Part shown: positions 11,214-25,600 of the stretch, piece after piece
Numbering within the stretch: position 1 is the first letter of the stretch
Layout of the letters: the number at the start of each line of letters is the position of its first letter
Assembly (NCBI GenBank): GCA_029531795.1
Contig: JAPEIS010000013.1
Span: forward strand, 496,001 to 560,000
Length of the DNA: 64,000 nucleotides
Direction of reading: 5' to 3'
Source: Sclerotinia nivalis
Taxonomy: Eukaryota; Ascomycota; Leotiomycetes; Helotiales; Sclerotiniaceae
Made by a program: the position numbers and the translations under genes
Notes under the pieces: generated by a model
What the model saw: only the letters and a program-made list of their open reading frames with translations
The model's database searches: none
Told to the model about the DNA's origin: nothing

Positions 11214-14200
11214 TTATCAAGATTATAATAATCATTAACAACAATACCTTAATATATTCATCAGATTCGTTGAAGAAGAAGTATTAATATTATTAGAAAG
11301 TATATCAAATATATCTTCTTGCAATATAATATTATTATTATTTATATCTATTTAAAAGTATTTGGGAAAAGTTTAACCTTTGCGATAAATTATTTATAAG
11401 GGTTATCAAGGGATACAAAATGAATACAATGAATAATAACTAATAAAAAATCTTTACAATTCAATTCTATAAATAACAAATCTCTATTTGTTCAAACTAT
11501 TATATTCTTAATATATTCTTCTTCTTTCAATATAATCAATTTGATTGATAATGGATATTCAAAAAAAGTATTCATTGATTATTCTTTTATTGACCGAAAC
11601 AATATCCCAATTCGATCCTTACTATATTATCATGAATTTTGTTTGATAAATGGAAATATTACAGATATTATCATTGATTATTTCATAATGAATATAGCAA
11701 TAAAATAATATAAAGAAATATAGTTATTCTTTATTACAAAATTTTCCAAAAAGACTCTAATTATTTTCGGATTATTATAATTACAATACTATAATCTATA
11801 TATAAATTAACAGGATATAATTCTCTTTTTCAATTTTCAATATTGTATAATATATTATTGTCTTTATAATATATTCGATTTAATATAAATATTAATAATC
11901 CCTTCGCCAATATATATAGATCAAATATACAAAAATAATATATCTATAAAACTATCTATTGATAAAGTTCTTAATATATTACCTTTAATTAAAACTTTCT
12001 TTTTTAGTATAAAAAAAAACTCTTTTTGATATTTATTATTATTTATCGAAAATGAAAACGAAGATAATAAAACATATACTCAAAATTTTAGAATGATTTT
12101 AAAACAGCTATCGGAATAAAATTATAATGAATCAATTTCTACAAACGAAGATTATGAATTAATAAAAGACTCTGGAATCGATTTACAAATCGATAAGATC
12201 TTAATATTCAATATAAATCATTATCGTATAAAAGTTTGCAATAAAAAAGTATTGTTTCAAATACAAATGATATCAAATCGATATCCCATTCAGTACAAGC
12301 CTATACAAAAGATTGTTGGATAATATTGATCGAAATCAATATCAAAGAATGAACCCTTATTATCATTATCAATTCCAATCCCAAAAAAGTAGATCGAGAT
12401 CATTTCTAATATAAGATTAGATTTAGATAATATCTATTAGTTACAAATTATTAATTTTATATCTTTTTGTTAACAAAATAAAATGAAGATTATATATTTT
12501 ATATAGAAGGAATTAAATCGAACAAAAAAGACTATCCGATAAAAACGTTTATATAAAACAATAATAGTTCTAGTTTTTCAAAAACAAAACTTCAAGGATA
12601 TATTATATAGAAAAAACAATATTGCTAATATATTAATTAAAATATCTCTAAAAATTTACGATTTTGTTTATTATTATTATCAATCAAAACACTTTCGGAA
12701 AATAACAAAGATAAATATCGAGAAATTCTTCAATAACAAATCATCATTTAGCGATAACGAGATTAAAGAAAAGCTTTTTTTGTAGCTTCAAAACAAATTA
12801 TCTGTTTTCCTATTTCGTTATACAAATATATTTCCTTTATATCGGGTATAAGATTACAAAATAGAGTTAATATTTAGAAAAGAATTTTTATATTTCAAAA
12901 ATTGCTTTTTATCTTTTTTCGAATTAAAGGTAATTCGAAAATAAATCGACGATAATTTTGTCAAAGATTTCATTCGGAAATCAAGATTACGAAACACAGT
13001 TTTATTATTTCTAATAGTCAAACCTGGCAGAGGGGTTTGTATTTATCAGGATTATTATAATTTGAATAATATTATTATTAAAAATCAATACCTTTTACCA
13101 ATTGTTTAAAAAACTCTAGATACTTTTTGTAATACAAAAATCTATACCAAATTAGATATTATTATTACTTTCAACAAACTTCGTATTGCAAAGAATAATG
13201 AATAGAAAACTACTTTTATTATTTGATTTAGATTATTTGAATTATTAATTATACTTTTTGGTTTTTGCAATGTATTAGCATTATTTCAATATTATATTAA
13301 TTATATTTGTTTAACGAATTAAATAAGTATTATATTATATACTTCGATAATATTTTTATATATTCCGAAGATAAAAATCAATATTGAGAATATATCTATA
13401 ATATAATTCAGAAATTATAGGATGCTGGTTTACAAATCGATATTAATAAATACGAATTCGAAACAACTTCTATAAAATATTTAAGTTTTATAATTATAAT
13501 TGAAGATATAAAAATGAATCAAGATAAAATATCAATTATTACTTTTTGGGTATAATTAGTATCTATTAAAGATTTATAATGATTTTCTGGTTTTGTGAAT
13601 TTTTATTATCGATTTATAAAAGATTTTTCAAAGATCTACTATTCTTTAAATAATCTTTTGTTGAAAGGAATAGATTGGTAATGAAAGAACGATTATATAA
13701 TAATATTCGAGAATCTAAAGAATGTATTTACAACAACTTCGATATTTATTTATTTTAATTACAATAGGAAAACTATATTGGAAATAGATACTTCGGATTG
13801 AACTTCGAAAGGGATATTTTCTCAATACAATAACAATAACATTTTATAATCAATAATATACTTTTCTTCGAAATATTCGGTTATTGAATATAATTATGAG
13901 ATCTATAATAAAAAGCTATTAGTTATTATTAAATCAATAAAAGAATAACGATCGGAATTATAAAGATTTTAATAAGAATTCGAAATCTTGATCGATTACA
14001 AGAATCTGGAATACTTTATAACGATGAAAGTATTAAATCAATATCAAATATAATAATCAAAGTTTTTATCTCAATATAACTTCCGAATTGTTTATCGATC
14101 AGGAATCAAAGCAATTCGATTGGATACTTTGAATCATTGGTAGGAAAATTGATTTGATAGTTTTGATTCTAATAATGAATATTTAAAAAACCAAAAGCGT

Positions 14201-15790
14201 ATTGTTTTATTTGCTAATAAATTCGATATAGATCTATATAAAGAATTTATAGACGATTTTTTATTAATTACAACAAATTAGATAATACCATTTGAAGATA
14301 AATCTATTGATGAATTCATTGATATAATATACAATAGATCAAATATAATCAAACAATTAATATCAACAATCGAAGATCTCTTTATAATCAAATAACCAAA
14401 AGAATTCAGGAAAATTCTACGAATAGTTATATAGAATTATTATATTTACAATAATAAAATTTACTATTACGAAAAACTATAGATTCCGTTTAATAATGAA
14501 CTAAAAATACAAATTTTATATAGAATATATTTATCGGATCCTATTAGCTATTTTGATTATACAAAAGTTATTGATTTAATCTTCAAAATTACTAATAACT
14601 ACAAATACATCAAGAAATAGACGCTTATATTCAAACTTATGAATTCTATATTCGAACAAAATCTTCAAAATTATTTTCCTCAGGATTTCTAAAACCATTA
14701 TTTGTTTCTTTCCGATTATAATTAGATATTTTAATCGATTATATTACACCTTTATCAAATTATAAATATTACGATTCAATATACAAATATATAAATATAA
14801 AATCTCTAATAATAAAAGAATTGATTAATACTTTCATTAGCTATATTTATATATTATATAATCTACCGGAAAATATCATTTCAGATCGAAAAACGTAATT
14901 CGCATCAGGATTCTAGATACAGCTTTTTGAACAATTGAAAGTAGTCTTTAAATATAGTTTAATATTTCATCTACAAATAAATAATCAAACGGAATAAATC
15001 AATTCAATTTTAAAATAATATTTATATATATTCATAAATTTTTATCAAAATAATTGAATAAAGTAATTACCTTTAACAAAATTTGCTTTAAATAATTTGA
15101 TTTCTGAAACAATAAATTATTTGTTGTTCTTTACGAATTACGATTTTAATTTATAATTAGATATAGAATCTAATAAACTTTATTTTCCAAATATAACAAT
15201 AATTTAAAAATACAAAATTTTCAAAGGAAATAAAATAACTAATAGAATAAAATATATTCTAAACCAATTCAAAATATTTGTAAAACAATCTATTACAATT
15301 TATAAAAAATATATAAATCAGAATAAATCAGATTTATTATAATATACAAGAGGACAAAAAGTATATATAAATACAAAAAATATAAAGACATTTCATAAAA
15401 TAAAAAAGTTCAATAATAAATAAATCGGATTATACAAAATAATAAAGGTTTATTTGTATATTTACTTAATCGAATTACCAAAAAATATACGAATCTTTTC
15501 AGTATTCCATTATTTGTTGTTAAGATCAGTATATTCAAAACCTTATTTCCTAGAAAAAACTTTAATTAACAAATCGGAATCGAAAATCACAAAAGATAGA
15601 ATCTTCGAAAGAGAAAATAAAAAGGAAGAACCAATTCAGAAATAAATATTTAAAGATATACTTGATAATTATAATAAAAATAGTTATTATTATCAAATCA
15701 AATAGAGATATTATATATTAATCTAACAATTAGTATCAGATTTAAAAGATAATAAAAAAACCCTAATTGATTACTATTGTTTATACCCCG
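11214..15790 (+). pseudogene. B'-1 gag tail and pol polyprotein (broken)
   Basis: Continuation of B'-1 after A-2. The gag tail runs to about 11440. Retropepsin is at 11449-11720, with a LIDNGYSKKVF motif where LIDSG is the usual active site. Reverse transcriptase is at about 12830-13550 (YFDNIFIYSED in place of YLDD), with KYLSFII. RNase H is at about 13640-14000 (LEIDTSDQTSKGIF, YNYEIYNKKLL). Integrase is at about 14280-15450, badly damaged, followed by a YLIELPKNIRIFSVFH module at 15454-15540. A chromodomain is at about 15634-15790 (IQKWIFKDILDNY with W read through a stop, then YYYQIK). Stops at Gln/Trp positions are frequent. Related to the pol of B-2 over its whole length. Confidence 0.8.
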
Positions 15791-16073
15791 AGAAATCTAA
15801 ATTACTATTATAGATCTTAAATCATCTAAATATTATAATATTATTATCAATTCCAACTCCTACAAAGACTTTACAACGATCAACAAAAAAGAAAGTATAG
15901 TTTATTTGAATAGAAAAATAATATTTTAAATTTTAAAACAGTTTGAAAGTTTGAAAGATGATCTCACAATTCAAGAATTTGAAATATTTGGACAAGATTT
16001 TGCTTGAATAATTGTTTCACAAAAGGTTTTATCAATAGTTTAAGGACAAATTAGATTTTGAGAAAAAGGGTAT

Positions 16074-16219
16074 TATTACAGATTCGTAATCCGTTTTTAG
16101 TTAATCTATATAATTACTTAAAACATCCATCCCCTATATAATCGGTGTTCTTTTTAATACCTTCTTCCTTCTTTGTAGAATAGCATTATATCTTAAAGCA
16201 CCCTACCACCACTGTAATA
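16074..16219 (+). repeat. B'-1 3' LTR (146 bp)
   Basis: Same length as the 5' LTR. Its inner (left) part is RIP-mutated (TATTACAGATTCG for TGTCACGGGTTCG), while its outer (right) end keeps CACCCTACCACCACTG. Just upstream lies a purine tract GAGAAAAAGGG (16061-16071), the likely plus-strand primer. Confidence 0.9.
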
Positions 16220-16675
16220 AATTTGGACTTGTAATTCTGTTACAACGATCTCTTCAATTGTAAACTAAAAAATACAGGGTTTCTTCGATCGAATAGATAT
16301 AACAATAATACCAATAGAAATTCGGAAAAATCAATCGAATAAATATAAAAGTTTCGTTAATTCAATAACCTCGATAGATATAATTAATTAGATATTCTGT
16401 CCTTCTCAAAAAAACTAATGAATTTGTTATAATATAACAATGATCTTAATTCAAAGTATAATAAAATGAATCAATTAATCTATACTAAAGAATAACAAAT
16501 TATTATACAAAAGATAATGAAATTGAGTCTTTTATAGTTCTTTCAGAAAAGATCAAAATCTAAATAAATATAGAATGAAATAAATGTAAGATGATCTAAA
16601 GCATTTTGATCTTTTCGGAAAGGACCAAAGAACAAAATAAAGAATAGCCTAAAGCATTAATACAGGATCGTTACA
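16220..16675 (-). mobile_element. A-1, remaining 5' leader and 5' LTR
   Basis: Resumption of A-1 after B'-1. The leader (16220-16432) aligns with A-2 at about 10770-10992, sharing tacaacgatct and aatacagggtttc. The 5' LTR spans 16433-16675 (243 bp), followed by ttaat (16676-16680) as the probable target duplication; its partner lies outside the window. The LTR is strongly mutated, but its outer end still reads CGTTACA. Confidence 0.87.
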
Positions 16676-19600
16676 TTAATCAATAATCTAAACTAAATAT
16701 ATCTTTAAAGAAATTTATAACGATCCTCGAAAAAACTAAAATATTTGATTCAACAAAATACAAACTTTATCTCTTTGATAACCCTAAAAGCCCAATTTAT
16801 ATAAAGAAATTGTGAATTGTTATTAAAAACATTATCAAAACAATTAAAAAGAACATTATAATCGATATTATTTTGAAATTCGGAATTCGAAATATTCAAT
16901 TAAAATCGAATACTTACCTTTTTTCAATAAAGAAAGCTAATATCAAAAAGCAAATACAATTTGAAGAAAAAATCTACGAGAATACAAAATTGAATATAAA
17001 AGTTTCAAAACAAAAAATAGAAATATCTTCAAAATCCAAATTATCAAAAAAGAAATCTTTACTACAATCGTTAAATGAAAAATTAAAAACTCAAATAGAA
17101 TATTCAATAAAGTCTAAATTTAATATACTCATTATATCTCAAAAATCTAATACCATTATTAATAATAATCAAAAAGATACAAACATTAAAAACTTAAATA
17201 AAATAAAATTTCAGAAATTTAACTTAAACTAAAGAATCCTCAAACACAATATAAAATATTACAATACATTAAAATATTCGAAACTAATAAAAAATACATA
17301 TATTAATAATACAAACTTTCCTATCGAATTACAAACTTCGGATATTTTTAATTTTAATAATAAATATAAATAGAATATATTTTTTAAATTTTATAAACAA
17401 AACAAATCATAAAAACCACTAAAAAAACTCGAGCTTTTTAAAATCAATCCCGAATTCTATCTTAAAATTTATCAAATATATAATATATTCTAAATACTTT
17501 ATCAAATACTATATAATTATTTAGATAATATTAATATAGATAAAATGAATCTTAAAAAGATATTACAATTTTAATTATATATTTATATGTTAACAAAATT
17601 ATAATATACAAAACTTTATATCAAAAGATTATTAATATAATATATTAACAAGAATAATAAAGATTCTTTTATATTATATCCCTTTATTAATCTTTTCAAT
17701 ATTCAATACCTATATATATCAAATAATATATCAAAAAGATTTATTACAATACTCTATAATATATTATATTTTATAATTATTTTACAACAAAACTTAATAT
17801 AATAAAAAACCCAATTGAAAAAATATACTTTATTCAAAAAAAGAAACAAAGAACAGTATATTATAGTTTTCATTGAATACAATTACAATCCAAACAAAAA
17901 TATCTTTGTCAAAATGAACAACTTAATCAATATTCGCAAATATATAAATTATAAAGATGAAATCTATTTTCGATTTATTGTTTAATTATAATTACAAACT
18001 CAATAGATTCAAACAAATATCCATCGGAAAAAGTTACCAGATATTTTGATACATCTATATTCAATAAATCCAACAAAGAAATCATCAATAAATCAAATTA
18101 AAAGTTAATAATATAAAACGAATTTTACAAAATACAATATACTAAAACTAATATTATTCGGTTTTTCAAAAATGAAATAAATAATACCTATTATTATCAA
18201 AATGAATTAATTCAATCTAAAAAGAATACTTTTGATTATATACTTTACTTTTTTGGGTTTTCTGAAATTCCAATTATTTTAAAACCTATCAATCTTAATA
18301 TTATCGTATTTATTATAGCAGATCCTGAAATATCATCAAATGAAAAAACTCTAAAAGTAAAAATGATATTAATAAGAAAACTTCAAATTAGTATTACAAA
18401 GGAATCTAATCAAAGGATTTAGTTATATTTATTTAGAAATATAAAAAAATCATTTTCAAAACGAAAACTTTTTTCAAAAATCAGAGAATTATTGAAGAAA
18501 AGATTATTAAACTTTTGATATATATATATGAAATCGAAATATCTTCAAAAATATTATAATTGTTAAAAAGATATAATGAAAAACAAATTGATTTGTTTCA
18601 AAAATTAATAATTAAAAAAACTACAAATACTTTATAAATAAAAAAAGAAATTATTTAATTATCTAAACTTATTAAAAAGTGAAAGTTTATTTTCTTAAAA
18701 GAAAAATATATTGAAAGAATTAGAATATTTACAAAAAAAACAAAGAAAAAAATACAAAAGATTAAAATTAAAATTAATAATACTTTAAATATTCTATTTT
18801 TAATTCAAACAAACTTTAATTTTAAAGTATATAAATTATATATCAACTTTTTTATATTCAATTCTATATTTGTACAAATCAAAATTATTAAAAAAACCCC
18901 TAAAATCAACATTGATTTTTTGAACAAATCTAATATTTAAACGATGATATTTCGAAAAGAAATCAATATATTATAATTTGATTTATATTTTGAAAAATTG
19001 TTTGTAGATAACAAAATTGATCTCCTTATTAAAGAAATTAAAACTATAAAAACAAAAAACAATAAAACAAAATAATTCTATTAAAAGATTTTTATTAAAT
19101 TATATCAATATTTCTATATATCAAATGAAAATAATTTATCGGATTTAGAAGATTCAGAAAATGATAATATTATTAATCCAAAATTATACAAAAAGATATT
19201 TTCGAATAAAAAAAAAGAAATATATAAATTAATTGTTATTGAAATAATAAAATAATTAAACGAAATAGGATTAGAAAGATTTTTGGTTATATATATTAAT
19301 TCATTTTTTATTATTTTTATTTGTTTTATATATTTTTTTTTAAATTTGATTCCAAAAAATTAAGATTAATATAGTTTAATATTTTATATATTTTCCATCC
19401 AGAATCTAAATACTTCATTATCTGAAATGATTAGGATTCTAATATCCGAAATGAATTCATTATAATCTTTAATTTTGAAATGCCTTTAGAAAACTCTTAA
19501 TGATTAATAATAGAATAACAAATTATACAAAATACGAATATATTCATCTTTTATATTAATTTGATAAAAATTGATTATAATATATAGATAACAAATAGAT

Positions 19601-20245
19601 TTATTCTTTTCAATATATTTTGAACTTGTAATGATATTATTCAAACAATTGAACAATACAAATATATAGATATATAAAGAGATATTATTAAAATCATTTT
19701 CTTTTTGTATAAAAGATATCAAAAACAGAATTTCCTTTTGAAGCTTTTATTTAAAAAGATAATTGATATACTGATTTACAAAATTATTATAAATGATAAA
19801 GATAGTAATTAATAATAATTTAAAGAAAAAAGAAAATGAAGTATTGAAATTTATATATCAGAAATTAAGAATTAAAGAAAATTTTATTTAAAAATAAACT
19901 TTAATAAAGAAAAATAATAAATAATAATTTTATTATTTTGAATGAATTATATTTTTTTATTTATAAATTTATATAAACTTATATATTTGTTCGTTTTATT
20001 TATTGGTTTTATTCATTAATAATAATTTTATCTACTAATTTTATCCATTAATTTTAAATTAAATTCTTTAGATAATAATAATATATATAATCAATAAGGA
20101 AATTTCAAGTTTTCTATATTTAAAACCCTTAAATGAAATCTATAATATATTTTGAAGTTATTATAAGCTCTTTGTTTAATTCAAATAGAACTGATATTTT
20201 AAATTGCAAATTGTTATTTAAAATCAAGATTCATAATTATATATA
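16676..20245. other. AT-rich unidentified stretch, possibly a degraded element
   Basis: About 3.6 kb flanking A-1, extremely AT-rich. The plus strand has longish open stretches rich in Lys, Asn, Ile and Ser: 16873-17232 (119 codons) and several between 18400 and 19340 that include an acidic LSDLEDSENDNI segment near 19140. I see no recognisable domain. The interspersed TAA/TAG at plausible Gln positions suggest a RIP-mutated coding element, but lysine-rich open frames also arise by chance at this composition. Nothing else supported. Confidence 0.4.
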
Positions 20246-20530
20246 TGTTAAGATCACATAGGCAAAGAATCAATTAGTCGTAAAACCATAGCCAAACTTT
20301 TCATTACCCTTTCTAATCATGAATAAACTATTACTTTTAAGTTCAATCAATAAAGAGATATCAGAACGCCTATAGTTCGCCACCATTCCTGTCCTTTCAT
20401 AAGCAATACAAAGAAGCTTGTTTACTAAACATTCCAAACTGATCGATGACGTTCCTACGCTGATGATTCGAAATGAGAACGCCTCCGTTTAGGTTTCTTG
20501 TTTTGACGAAACTGTTGCGTGATCGTAACA
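20246..20530. mobile_element. Solo LTR-like element, 285 bp
   Basis: Starts TGTTAAGATCAC and ends GTGATCGTAACA, an imperfect inverted pair of about 12 bp with TG...CA ends, flanked by atata on both sides (20241-20245 and 20531-20535). Much less AT-rich than its surroundings and apparently unmutated. It contains two short related motifs, AGAACGCCT at about 20366 and GAGAACGCCT at about 20478. No open frame of note. It is unlike the LTRs of A, B or E, so it is probably a solo LTR of another family. The AT-only duplication is weaker evidence than the others. Confidence 0.68.
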
Positions 20531-22217
20531 ATATATAATCTATTAAAATTAAAACAACAATATAAACATAATAGAATCTTATCAATTTAATTAGAAAAAT
20601 ATTATATCAAAAAGATCAAAAATAATTATATATATATATACTATATATAAAAACTCTAATCTAATTTATATACAATTTGTTTATTTAATATAATTATTTA
20701 ATATAATTTTTGATATTCTTCTTTACTGAAAAGCTTATATAAATAGTAATTTTGAATTATTTTAATTTTATTCAATTTATTATAAAACCTTATTTATAAT
20801 AAAATAAAAAGAAAAAGAAATAGAAGAAATTATATTTCTTTAATTTCTAAATGAAATCCTTTTTCAAAGTAAATTGGATAAAGTTGAGTTCAATTTAATA
20901 TTAATTAATTATTTTAATCAAATTGATCAAATTGATTATATTTTCAAATATTATAATAACAATTAGTAATTCAAACTTTATTAATTTTTACAATGATCTT
21001 TTATTATAGTACTTACATTTTCAATAGAGTTTGGTATCTTTATAAATCTTCTATTTATATTATAATACAAGAATATTTCTAATAAAAACCTTTTCGATAG
21101 GATTATAATATTAATACTGAATCTGAAATATATATTTTCTTCATTTTCAGATTCTATATACAAATATATTTGTTTTTATATATTCTTGCTTTTTTATATC
21201 TCAAAAACCTTTTCTTTTTTTTCAAATTGTTCTCTTTTTGAATAAAAAAAACCATTGAATTCTTTCAAATTATTTAATCAATTCTTTATATCTAAATATT
21301 AGTTTAGTAACTTTTTAATTTCTTTTGTTAATAGATAATAAAAAAAACTATTTGATTAATCCAAATCTGATTTTTCTATTCAAGTATAAATATTTCGATA
21401 GTTCCCTGAATTATATATTAATCTGACCCAGAATATTTCTTGAAATCTATAATCAATGAATTGAAATGATTGCTTTACAATAAGAAAGATAAATAAAGTA
21501 ATTTGAATTAAAAAATAAAAATTATTTCAATATAATTTGCTTATCATCATTTTAAACTATTTATATATCTTTTTGTATTAAAATTTTAATTCTAATTTAA
21601 ACTTTGTAATCTTTTTTGAAAAGAATAGAATATTCTAAATAAATTGAAATACTGAAAAAATGAAAGAAAAAGGAATATATTTTCAAATGAAATTATATAT
21701 TAAATTATTAATTAGAGGTCTTCAAATTTAAAATACTAAAAATATAAAATATTATATAAAAAAACGAAATGAAATACTCTTTTTACTAATAAACTTAGAA
21801 ATCAAATAAAATTATACTATTTGAAGCAAAATTTTCATTATTATTATATTAAATATTGAAAGAATAAAGAAAATGTATTTAATATACTCAAATAGAAAAA
21901 TAGAAACTATAATATATAAAAAAGTAGATTATAATATATACAAAGAAATATATATAAAAAAGATAAAAAAGATAAAAAAACGCTTTTAGTTATCAAAGGA
22001 TTATAATTATTATATACATTTTAATATTAATTATACAAACATATTTCAGCAATTATTATATAAATATATAAAATAAGTATAATTGATAAATAGTAATTCT
22101 TAAGCTTTTATTTTATAAATTTAAATATACTTTTAAAATACTATAAAAAGTTTCGAATTTTATTAATTATCTAATAATATACTAGGAAAAAAATCTTTAT
22201 AATAAATCCATTATTAT
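20531..22217. other. AT-rich stretch without recognisable features
   Basis: About 1.7 kb of very AT-rich DNA with only short chance-like open frames (for example 20981-21163, minus). No LTR ends, domain or repeat seen. It ends at the target duplication ATTAT of B-1. Confidence 0.5.
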
Positions 22218-22380
22218 TATCACAGTGAGGGAAAAGGTATCTGTAGGGTTGATCTATAGTTGTACTACGAGGAGAGGAAGAAGGTCAAGGAGGTGATCTG
22301 ATTATATAGAAGTGAGTGTATATATATATGCTTAAGGTATATATGATTATGTATAAATAAAGAGGGATGAATTTGTAATA
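22218..22380 (-). repeat. B-1 3' LTR (163 bp)
   Basis: In + orientation begins TATCACAGTGAGG and ends TTGTAATA. The outer part (22218-22315) is intact, but the inner 65 bp is converted to TATATATATATGCTTAAGG-type sequence. This is the reverse of the pattern in the 5' LTR of the same element. Confidence 0.92.
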
Positions 22381-22679
22381 GTATTTTCTTTTCAAGAAAT
22401 CTATTTGATTTTAAATAAGCGTTAAAAAATAAAGAAAAATAAAGAAAAAATATAGGTTCTTTCTCTCAATTAGATCCCCGAACAAAAATATATGATATTT
22501 TTTAATATGTGATATTCCAAATGCTATATTTTTTATTGTAATAATATATAATATATCTTTAAGCGAAATGAACAGTTTTGATACAAATGGATCTTTGTAG
22601 AATGGGTGTAGTAATCTCATTGTATGATTTTAGTTGCAAATTCTATGGTTCCGATTATAATATAACAGTATCGAAGTGT

Positions 22680-25600
22680 TTTAGAATCCAAGCTAATAAT
22701 CTTGGCTTTTCTGAATGAAGGCGATGATATTCGATAAGAATCTTTTTGTTATTCTTTAAATCATTAATTGGTTGTTAAATTGATATATAATGTTTTTATT
22801 TGATCAAATAATGGTGGTTATCTTTATTGTGATTATCTAGAACTTTTTCAAATATCTATTTTTGAATAGGTTCATCCTTATCATTATCCTGTTCCAAAAT
22901 TTTGTTCTATATAGTTAGGGATTTTGAATCGTTAATTGTTGTTTGAGCCAGAAAGTAAGGATTAGTATGAATTGGAAATAAAAGAAAATGATGAAAAACA
23001 AGGAAGATTTTAATATTTTTAGGTAATTGAATAAAGCAAGTATAGGGATAAACTTTGATAATTTTGTAAGGGTTGATTTATTTATTATCTAGTTTTTTTG
23101 TTTTATATAAAATCTTTATATTTTTGATATTAATATAGACTTTTTGATTAATTGTATAGTGAAGTGAATCAAAGTAGTAATGGTTAGTATAGTTCTTATA
23201 AGTAGCAATTGTTTGTTATATAAAAGTGTAAAGTTATTTCAAGATATATTTTATATGATTTGTAATCCGATTATTTTTAAAGAATTCCTGTTTTTGTATT
23301 AGAGTTATATCCGATGGGTAAGGTTTACTAGGTTCAATACTTAGATATAGATTAAAGTTATAATTGGCGAAGAAAAGTAAACAATTAATTGTTTCAGAAA
23401 TCATATTATTGAATACAAATTCGATTAAGGGTAATCAATCCAATTAATCATTTTGATGGTAATTAACAAAAGCTTATAAATATTGCTTCAGAACCGAATT
23501 AATATATTCAATCTAATTATCTATTTGAAGATGAAAAGCTGAAGAGTGTTTTAAAATAACTCCCAATTGTTTCGAGAGTTGTGATTAGAATCCTGATACG
23601 AATTGTGTTCCTCGATCGGAAATGATATTATTCGGAAGTTTATAAAGTGTATAAATATAGTTGATAAAGATATCGATTAGCTTTTCTGTTATTAATATAT
23701 ATATACCGATGAAATATCTCATTTTGGTTAATTTGCAGATTATTATCAAAATATATTTATAAGTAGAATTATAACGAATGTAGTTTGAAAGTGGTGTAAT
23801 ATAATCAATTGAAATATCAGATTATATACGAAAAGGGATAAACAATGGTTTCAAAAATCCGGGAGGCGTCGATTTAGACGATTTGATACGAGTACAAAAT
23901 TCGTAGGTCTTTATATAAGATACAATTTCCAAATGTATATTAAATCATCAATATATATGAAAAACAAGATCGATTGTTTTAATTCGATTAAAATGATTAG
24001 CAAAATTAGAAGAATAAATCCGATAGATAATTTGAAGCTTGAGTTCATCGTTTGGTAGAATCTAAAGCTTATTCCGATAGTAAATTCTATTATTTTGAAT
24101 CGAATAATTTTGTATAGCAATTTGAAGAGTCTTACGATACTTTTTTGATTATTTAATTATCAATGGATTATTAAAAGTAGAAATAAGTTGATCTACGATA
24201 TTGGATTTTGTATATATTGTATCGATTAAAGTATTAATTGATTGATTATAAAGTAGTACTATTGTTTTCATTGATACGAAATTGATATACCCAATCAAAT
24301 CCTTATAAAGATCAATATGAAAACGATTTTGGGGGAAGATAATGTGCTTTCGGTTCTTTAGATATTTATTGTTTGAATTAAAACGATACAATCGATCTTT
24401 GTATTTTCTGCTAAATGTATCTGATCGAATAGCTTTATTTCCTGGTCGATAGATTATGCAGAAATTATATTAAAATAGAAATTCGGATTATCATATCTAC
24501 TATTGATTGAGAGCTTTTGTAATCATAAAATACTCGAGATTCTTATGATCAATGAGAATCTCGAATTCCTTTTGTAAATTTTGAAACTTTGAATATTATT
24601 CTTTTATTGTTTTGATAATAGTAAGTAATTCCTTATTATAAATTTCATAATTATATTCCGTTATTATATATTTAAATAAAAAGTAAACGATTAGATATAA
24701 GACATTATCATTATTATATTGCAAAAGAATTTCTTCTGAGATTCAATTGGAAGTGTTGGTTTCCAAAACAATTTTCTGTCTGTAATTGAAGTATATCAAA
24801 ACCAGCGTTGTTGTAAAAGCCCTTTTTAAAATATCAAAGTCTTTATATAATCTATAGTTTATTTTTATATAATATTTTTTTGCAAAAGATCATTAAAAGA
24901 ATAACAAATCTTTGAAAAATCTTTTATAAAACGTTGGTAGAAGTTGGCGAAGCCAAGAAATCGTTGTAAATCCTTTACATACAAAGACAATTCCCAAGAT
25001 ATAATAGCTGTAATCTTTTCTTGATTCATTTCGATATCTTTGATTGTAATAATAAGATCCAGATACTTTGTTTTTGTAGTTTCGAATTCGCATTTGTTGA
25101 TATCAATTTATAATCCAGCATCTATTAGCTTTTGAATCATTTAACAAATATACTCTTTATACTCTATAGGATTATCAAAGTAGATTAAGATATCATCGAG
25201 ATATACAGTACAATATTTATTCAATTCGTCGAAAAGTGTATGATTAATATAATATTGGAACGATACAGATGTATTGCAAAAACCAAAAGGTATAATTAGA
25301 GATTCAAAAAAATCAAAACAAATAATGAATACAGTTTTCTATTCATCCTCTTCAACAATTTGCAATTTGTTGAATATTACAATGATATCAAACTTGGTAT
25401 AAATTTTTGTATTGCAAAAAGTATTTAGTGTTTCGTAAACGATAAATAATAAATAACGATTTTTTATAGTAATATTATTAAATCCTCGATAATCTTAACA
25501 GATACAGATTCCCCTTTCAGGTTTAACAATTAACAATAAAGAAAAAATGCATTGCAATCTCGATTCCCGAATAAATCCTTTGAAAAGATTATTATCGAGT

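Larger units (their letters stand above)
2884..16219 (+). mobile_element. B'-1: Ty3/gypsy chromovirus, nested in A-1, carrying A-2
   Basis: Plus-strand element with 146-bp LTRs at both ends (2884-3029 and 16074-16219) and target duplication gattt/aattt. Its body is about 6.8 kb once the inner A-2 insertion (4690-11213 plus the duplicated TTATC) is removed. Gene order is gag (CCHC knuckle), protease, reverse transcriptase, RNase H, integrase, chromodomain. It is related to family B in LTR layout and pol, but its gag and LTR sequence differ enough to be a separate subfamily. Coding parts are extremely AT-rich and disrupted. Confidence 0.88.

Noticed and set aside
16873..17232. 119-codon plus-strand frame rich in Lys, Asn and Ser
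   Set aside because: No domain, and its composition is what A-rich DNA gives by chance. Kept only as part of the unidentified stretch, not as a gene.
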